NCBI RefSeq assembly: GCF_913064665.1
Contig: NZ_CAJYBT010000035.1
Span: forward strand, 1 to 39,399
From: an uncultured Thioclava sp.
Lineage (GTDB): Bacteria; Pseudomonadota; Alphaproteobacteria; Rhodobacterales; Rhodobacteraceae
Direction of reading: 5' to 3'
DNA: 39,399 bases
The position numbers and the translations under genes are program-made. This document shows positions 34,930 to 39,399 of the stretch, in pieces (the stretch's first letter is position 1; each line of letters opens with the position of its first letter). The notes beneath the pieces are model-generated. The model saw only the letters and a program-made list of their open reading frames with translations, was not told the origin of the DNA and did no database searches.

Positions 34930-35849
34930 TGCGTGGACCTTTTGCATTCGGTGTTCTGGTGATCCTCGTGGCACTGGGGCTGAACTCTTTCTTCGTAGTG
35001 GATGAAAAACATCGCGCTTTGGTGCTGCAATTCGGGCAGGTGAAACAGGTGATCACCAAGCCGGGGCTCAGCTTCAAATGGCCGATGATCGACACGGTCG
35101 TGCAATATGACGACCGTATCCTCAGCCTGACCACGCAACCCCTTGAGGTGACGCCGCTTGATGATCGTCGCCTTGTGGTGGACGCGTTTGCGCGCTGGCG
35201 CATCACCGATCTGGTGCGGTTCCGCGAAGCTGTGGGCACCAGTGGTGAAGATGGCGCACGCGACCGTCTTGATCGCCTGCTGACCGCGAAAATTCGTGAG
35301 GTGCTTGGTGCGGTTCCCTCGACGGCCGTGTTGTCCAAAGACCGCACGCCGCTGATGAACCAGATCCGCGACTTGGCCCGCAAAGAGGCGGCCTCGCTGG
35401 GGGTTGATGTCATCGACGTGCGCCTGACGCGCACCGACCTGCCCGATCAGAACCTGTCGGCCACCTATGCCCGGATGCGGGCAGAACGTGAACGCGAGGC
35501 CGCAGACGAGCGTGCCCGTGGTGCCGAGGCGGCTCAACGCGTGCGTGCAACCGCAGACCGCACCGTGGTCGAGGTGACTTCGCAGGCCCAAAAAGAGGCC
35601 GAGGTGATCCGGGGGGAAGCCGATGCAACCGCGAACAAGATCTATGCGGATGCCTACTCCAAGGATCAAAGCTTCTTTGCCTTTAACCGCGCGTTGCAAT
35701 TTTATTCAGAGTCGATGAAATCGCAAAGCTCGTCTTTGGTGACGCAGCCCGACAGCCTTTACTTCAACTATGACGACTTCCTGCGTTCGATCGGGGAGGT
35801 TTCCAAGAAAACCGCCTCGTCAGTTGCACAAGGCGCAGCGGGTCAGTGA
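34929..35849 (+). CDS. hflC: protease modulator HflC
   Basis: 306 residues. N-terminal signal-anchor (FGVLVILVALGLNSFFVV), then the SPFH domain (DEKHRALVLQFGQVKQVI) and a coiled region (RMRAEREREAADERARGAEAAQRV). Partner of HflK in the FtsH-regulating complex. Coupled to hflK by a one-base overlap (TAATG) and to the following DUF2065 gene by another (TGATG). Confidence 0.96.
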   Translation: MRGPFAFGVLVILVALGLNSFFVVDEKHRALVLQFGQVKQVITKPGLSFKWPMIDTVVQYDDRILSLTTQPLEVTPLDDRRLVVDAFARWRITDLVRFREAVGTSGEDGARDRLDRLLTAKIREVLGAVPSTAVLSKDRTPLMNQIRDLARKEAASLGVDVIDVRLTRTDLPDQNLSATYARMRAEREREAADERARGAEAAQRVRATADRTVVEVTSQAQKEAEVIRGEADATANKIYADAYSKDQSFFAFNRALQFYSESMKSQSSSLVTQPDSLYFNYDDFLRSIGEVSKKTASSVAQGAAGQ

Positions 35850-36049
35850 TGATCTGGCTATTGACCGGTCTTGGACTGGTTCTGGTGATCGAGGGGCTGG
35901 CGCTTGCGCTGGCCCCTTCGCGTATCGAGGAGGCGCTGGAATTTCTGCGCGACCTCGGCCCTGCGCGGCGGCGCGCATTGGGGTTGATAACGCTGGCTTT
36001 TGGGGTTGCGATCTTGTGGGGGCTGCGTGCCTTTGGCGTCGGATTTTAA
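35849..36049 (+). CDS. DUF2065 small membrane protein
   Basis: 66 residues with two membrane helices: IWLLTGLGLVLVIEGLALALA (about 2-22) and ALGLITLAFGVAILWGLRAF (about 43-62), with the conserved middle PSRIEEALEFLRDLGPARRR. It matches DUF2065, often found beside hflKC in proteobacteria; function unknown. The ATG overlaps the hflC stop by one base, so it is made together with HflC and may be a small subunit or modulator of the HflKC-FtsH complex. Confidence 0.88.
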   Translation: MIWLLTGLGLVLVIEGLALALAPSRIEEALEFLRDLGPARRRALGLITLAFGVAILWGLRAFGVGF

Positions 36050-36062
36050 CGGCTAGGGTGCA

Positions 36063-36074
36063 TTTTCCGGAAAA
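36063..36074 (+). promoter_or_regulatory. perfect palindrome upstream of degP
   Basis: TTTTCCGGAAAA is a 12-bp perfect palindrome without a loop, followed by AAGGAAAACTTCCCTT, a second imperfect one. It lies about 100 bases before the degP ATG, in the only gap of this gene block. It is a possible regulator site; no known consensus matched. Confidence 0.3.
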
Positions 36075-36170
36075 GGAAAACTTCCCTTCGCGCCCCTGCG
36101 ACCCTACATTTCAAGAAACCGAGAGCAAATCGCGCGGCTTTCATGAGCGCTGCGCAACAGGGAGAGGCTT

Positions 36171-37634
36171 ATGAAATTCGTCACCGAGACCAGAATGGCT
36201 CTGCGTGGGGGGATAGGCGCGGCGATGCTGGCGCTGGCTCTGGCTGTGGCGCCGCTATCGGGCCCCGCCTATGCACGCGCAGCCCCGGAAAGCTTTGCCG
36301 ATCTGGTCGATCAGGTCAGCAATTCGGTCGTCAACATCACCACCTCGACCACGGTTGCAGCGCCGACGAATGTCGGCCCGAATTTCCCGCCCGGCTCTCC
36401 GTTTGAGGATCTGTTCAAGGATTTCGGCCTGCCCGGCCCTGATGGCAAGAAAGGCCCGGCACGTCCGCGCCGCTCCAACGCACTGGGATCAGGCTTCGTG
36501 GTCTCGGAAGACGGCTATATCGTCACCAATAACCATGTGATCGAAGGTGCCGACGAGATCGAGATCGAGTTTTTCTCGGGCAAGCGCCTTGAGGCGAAAC
36601 TTGTCGGGACAGACCCCAAAACCGATATCGCACTTTTGAAGGTGACCTCCGAAACGCCCCTGCCTTTCGTCAAGTTTGCCAATAGCGACAAGGTGCGTGT
36701 GGGCGATTGGGTGATGGCGATGGGCAACCCGCTGGGTCAGGGGTTTTCGGCCAGCGCGGGCATCATCTCGGCGCGCAATCGCGAATTGTCGGGCAGCTAT
36801 GACGACTATCTGCAAACCGACGCGGCGATCAACCGGGGGAACTCGGGCGGGCCCCTATTTGACATGCAAGGCGAGGTAGTAGGCGTGAACACCGCGATCC
36901 TGTCGCCCAATGGCGGCTCGATCGGGATCGGCTTTTCGATGACCTCGAATGTGGTCTCCAAAGTCGTCGATCAGCTCAAGGAATTCGGTGAGACACGGCG
37001 CGGTTGGCTTGGTGTTAAAATTCAAGACGTGACGCCGGACATGGCCGAGGCGATGGGCCTGCCCGCCCCCGAGGGCGCGCTGGTGTCCGAGGTGCCCGAT
37101 GGCCCCGCGAAAGAGGCCGGGATTGAGGCGGGTGACGTGATCACCTCGTTTGACGGCGGCGAGGTGAAAAGCACCCGCGATCTGGTCAAGCGCGTGGCCG
37201 ATGCGCCCGTAGGCGAAAAGGTCCGCGTCTCCGTGCTGCGCGATGGCAAGACCGAAACTCTGCTGGTCACTTTGGGACGGCGCGAGCTGGCCGAGGGCGA
37301 ACAGCCCCCCAAAGCCGTGCAGGCCCCGCAAGAGGTCGAGAAGGACATGCTGGGCCTGACCCTGACGCCCCTGACCGATGCGTTGCGCAGCGAAATGGGC
37401 CTGACCAAAGAGGCCTCGGGGCTGATCATCAAGTCCATCGACGAGACCTCGACCGCCTATGAAAAAGGCCTGCGCGCAGGCGATCTGATCACCGAAGCCG
37501 GGCAAAAGCCGGTCGCCTCGATGGGCGATTTCGAAGATCAGGTTGCAGCGGCCAAAGATGCCGGTCGCAAATCCATCCTGCTCCTGATCCGGCGCGGCGG
37601 CGAACCCCGCTTTGTAGCGCTGCCGATGGAATGA
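36171..37634 (+). CDS. degP: Do family periplasmic serine endopeptidase (DegP/HtrA-like)
   Basis: 487 residues. Sec signal peptide cut near AYA-RAAPE (about 36). Trypsin-like domain with a complete triad: H122 in TNNHVIEGADE, D152 in KTDIALLKV, S225 in GNSGGPLFD. Two PDZ domains follow (from about 280, RRGWLGVKIQDVTPDMAEAMG, and about 390-487). It degrades and chaperones misfolded envelope proteins. Ribosome site AGAGGC. Located after hflK-hflC-DUF2065, a common alphaproteobacterial arrangement joining membrane and periplasm quality control. Confidence 0.96.
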   Translation: MKFVTETRMALRGGIGAAMLALALAVAPLSGPAYARAAPESFADLVDQVSNSVVNITTSTTVAAPTNVGPNFPPGSPFEDLFKDFGLPGPDGKKGPARPRRSNALGSGFVVSEDGYIVTNNHVIEGADEIEIEFFSGKRLEAKLVGTDPKTDIALLKVTSETPLPFVKFANSDKVRVGDWVMAMGNPLGQGFSASAGIISARNRELSGSYDDYLQTDAAINRGNSGGPLFDMQGEVVGVNTAILSPNGGSIGIGFSMTSNVVSKVVDQLKEFGETRRGWLGVKIQDVTPDMAEAMGLPAPEGALVSEVPDGPAKEAGIEAGDVITSFDGGEVKSTRDLVKRVADAPVGEKVRVSVLRDGKTETLLVTLGRRELAEGEQPPKAVQAPQEVEKDMLGLTLTPLTDALRSEMGLTKEASGLIIKSIDETSTAYEKGLRAGDLITEAGQKPVASMGDFEDQVAAAKDAGRKSILLLIRRGGEPRFVALPME

Positions 37635-37654
37635 TCTGACGTCTGAGAGATGCG

Positions 37655-37681
37655 AAAAGGCGCCCTGCGGGGCGCCTTTTT
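37655..37681 (+). terminator. Rho-independent terminator of degP
   Basis: AAAAGGCGCCC (37655-37665), loop TGCG, GGGCGCCTTTT (37670-37680) and one more T. An 11-bp stem starting 20 bases after the stop codon; the A/T tracts allow function on both strands. Confidence 0.93.
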
Positions 37682-37808
37682 GGTTTGGATGGACGGGCAA
37701 AATGGCGAGCTTCGCTTTTGGCCGATGGTAGGTTTCAGCGTAGGGAACAGCTGGTTTGAGCCCATATTACCCTATGCCGCCTGAGCAACATCTTGAAGGT
37801 GCAGCGGG

Positions 37809-37832
37809 AAGGGGCCGTCGGTGCCGCCCCTT
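37809..37832 (-). terminator. possible terminator of the zinc-ribbon gene
   Basis: AAGGGGC (37809-37815) pairs with GCCCCTT (37826-37832). It lies 15 bases after the stop of the minus-strand gene. There is no strong T run. Confidence 0.4.
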
Positions 37833-37847
37833 CGGAGCGCTTTGTGG

Positions 37848-38519
37848 CTACCGCAGCGAATGACCACTTCCCGCTCCGATACATCCGTTTACAAAATTCG
37901 GCTCCTTGATCGCTGAACAGCGATCTGCGTTAGCCCGCAAGAGGTTTAACATGTCATTTGCGTCTATGTCGAACGTCAGGATTCCGAGGCTGCCATCGGA
38001 CTGCTGCAGTCCGATCACTATGTCAGTCTTCGGCGTATCTTTGTTTGAGATGATCGAACCCATGATTTCTAATGAGTCCCTGTACGACGTGTCCTCATCC
38101 AAGAGTGGAACTATGTCGAAGGTTAAGAGCTTGCTTCCGGGCGGAATTATTGCGTCGTCATCATTCCGCAGGCGAACCTTCGTGGCTGGTGCGAGGTAAT
38201 TGCTATGCATCCGAGCGCCAGCTAGAGTCGCTGGCGCATCACCGCTGTTGACCGCCACCACTCGAAGAATCGTTCCGTCTAACGCGGGCATGATCAAACG
38301 AGCTTTGGAATAGGGTCTGTGAAACAGCTTGAATATCGTGGGTCCGGTAAGGCCGATTACAGAAACAAACGCGGTAGCTAGGGCAAGCACGGTCGTGGAA
38401 ACCGAAAAAGAACTCCGCCAATCCTGATATGAACTACAGTGGGAGCACAGCTTAGCGCCTTGCGGGATCTGAAGGCTGCACTGCTTGCAAACTGTCTGCG
38501 GATTTTCTCGTTCGACCAT
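37848..38519 (-). CDS. zinc-ribbon membrane protein of unknown function
   Basis: 223 residues from the ATG at 38519; a GTG at 38534 is an alternative, and neither has a good ribosome site. The cytoplasmic start has a zinc ribbon CKQC...CSHC (C11, C14, C25, C28), then one membrane helix (about 38-62). A beta-rich domain outside follows (LRVVAVNSGDAPATLAGARM, about 83-102; IPPGSKLLTFDI; IVIGLQQSDGSLGILTFDI). I do not recognise the family. Base and codon use are visibly more AT-rich than the neighbours (many AAT, TTT, ATA), suggesting transfer into this locus between degP and purU. Confidence 0.72.
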   Translation of the reverse strand: MVERENPQTVCKQCSLQIPQGAKLCSHCSSYQDWRSSFSVSTTVLALATAFVSVIGLTGPTIFKLFHRPYSKARLIMPALDGTILRVVAVNSGDAPATLAGARMHSNYLAPATKVRLRNDDDAIIPPGSKLLTFDIVPLLDEDTSYRDSLEIMGSIISNKDTPKTDIVIGLQQSDGSLGILTFDIDANDMLNLLRANADRCSAIKEPNFVNGCIGAGSGHSLR

Positions 38520-38534
38520 GAACGGACGGTACAC

Positions 38535-38740
38535 GGATCTTTTTTTTGCACAAGATGGCGCGTGGATGCTTCGTGCGGTAAGAATCTGCGCTTCGCAGCC
38601 GTTCGTGTAGAGCGCAGCAAACGCCAGCTATCCGCCCTTCCGGCAAGACCTCTCGCAGTCGCGGCAGGGATCGAGCCGTTGCAGCGAATGGCAATAAAGT
38701 CCGCTAAGCTGACCTCGCAACATATTGCAGCGCCAGCACC
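38535..38740. other. spacer without a recognisable gene
   Basis: No convincing reading frame. It contains a T8 run at 38538-38545 (A run on the minus strand) just upstream of the zinc-ribbon gene, and, on the minus strand, GCCATTCGCTGC with GGAAGGGCGGATAGC further on, loosely like the motif near 401-428. Confidence 0.35.
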
Positions 38741-39399
38741 TCACCCCATCCGCTCGCTCGCATACGACCCCGGCGATGCCGGGAAGACCACCGTTTTGCT
38801 ATCATTGATGAAAACGCGGTGGTGGATATGGGCGTGGATGGCGCGGGATAGGACTTGCGCCTCGACATCGCGGCCAAGGCTGACGTAATCCTCGGGGCTT
38901 TGCGCATGTGTGATGCGCACGGTGTCTTGCTCGATAATCGGGCCTTCATCAAGATCGGCGGTGACGTAATGCGCTGTCGCCCCGATCAGTTTCACGCCAC
39001 GCTCATAGGCTTGTTTATAGGGGTTCGCGCCCTTGAAAGAGGGCAGGAACGAGTGGTGGATGTTGATGATGCGGCCCGACATTTTCTGGCACAGCGCATC
39101 CGACAGGATCTGCATGTAACGCGCCAGAACCACCAGTTCGGCTCCGGATTCCTCGACCACCTCAATCAGACGCGCCTCGGCTTCGGGTTTGTTTTCCTTG
39201 GTCACCTTGATGTGGTGGAATGGCAAATCATGGTTCACCACCACCTTTTGATAGGTCAGGTGGTTTGACACCACGCCCACGATCTCGATCGGCAGCGCGC
39301 CGATGCGCCAGCGATAGAGCAGATCATTCAGGCAATGGCCGAAATTCGACACCATCAGGATGACCTTCACCTTGTGGCTCGCATCGCGCACCGCCCAAT
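38741..39399 (-). CDS. purU: formyltetrahydrofolate deformylase (partial, 5' end outside window)
   Basis: About 219 codons are inside; the frame is open through the window edge (reading WAVRDASHKVKVILMVSNFGHCLNDLLYRWR), so the N-terminal ACT domain and start are missing. The full protein is usually about 290 residues. The formyltransferase-fold catalytic set is visible: INIHHSFLPSFKGANPYKQA (Asn, His) and HYVTADLDEGPII (Asp). PurU splits 10-formyl-THF to formate and THF, balancing C1 units for PurN/PurT and other uses. Confidence 0.95.
   Translation of the reverse strand, partial: WAVRDASHKVKVILMVSNFGHCLNDLLYRWRIGALPIEIVGVVSNHLTYQKVVVNHDLPFHHIKVTKENKPEAEARLIEVVEESGAELVVLARYMQILSDALCQKMSGRIINIHHSFLPSFKGANPYKQAYERGVKLIGATAHYVTADLDEGPIIEQDTVRITHAQSPEDYVSLGRDVEAQVLSRAIHAHIHHRVFINDSKTVVFPASPGSYASERMG

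Overview
The window is GC-rich, gene-dense chromosomal DNA of an alphaproteobacterium, most likely of the order Rhodobacterales (Roseobacter/Rhodobacter relatives). This assignment is an inference. It rests on the initiator tRNA form, the tatA-tatB-tatC-DUF815 order, the hflK-hflC-DUF2065-degP order, class II FBPase (GlpX) downstream of homoserine dehydrogenase, and a secreted RTX protein ending in a Hint domain. I see no plasmid, phage or CRISPR signature and no intact insertion sequence.

Layout. Position 45-121 is tRNA-fMet with a terminator. Positions 488-5120 (minus) form a polar amino acid/opine-type ABC importer operon (ATPase, binding protein, two permeases) ending in a glutamine-synthetase-family ligase. 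Next come a TerB protein, hisF-hisE and a TetR regulator with its own operator (5262-7622). Positions 7699-10404 (plus) hold a small lipoprotein, hom and glpX. Then follow sufE, a lipoprotein, rnd and purM-purN (10461-14482). A CAU-anticodon tRNA (14617-14693) is followed at once by a decayed Rrf2 regulator and a 739-residue RTX-Hint protein. Choline-sulfatase, an aldo/keto reductase and DUF3422 occupy 17470-21192. Positions 21311-24683 (minus) are a second gamma-glutamylation operon (GATase, PuuA-like, PuuB-like). A 140-bp palindromic repeat separates it from tatA-tatB-tatC-DUF815 (27513-24911, minus). The plus strand then carries an HTH regulator, MarC, a retropepsin-like protease, rpiA, gor, and hflK-hflC-DUF2065-degP, with sdaA on the minus strand. 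The right end has a zinc-ribbon membrane protein of atypical composition and the 3' part of purU, which runs off the window.

Themes. Two separate ligase loci point to uptake and gamma-glutamyl breakdown of amines or amino acids. Envelope protein handling is represented by Tat export, HflKC/DegP quality control and an RTX-Hint exoprotein. The rest is housekeeping: purine and histidine synthesis, C1 folate, pentose phosphate/gluconeogenesis and glutathione redox.

Novelty. I found no clear new multi-gene system. The observations most worth checking are the DUF815 ATPase coupled to tatC, the RTX-Hint protein together with a possible decayed Hint remnant at 31078-31197, the palindrome whose two arms keep different but self-complementary hairpins, the tetR promoter with its operator in the -35/-10 spacer and a probable leaderless mRNA, and the short HTH regulator with an upstream palindrome.
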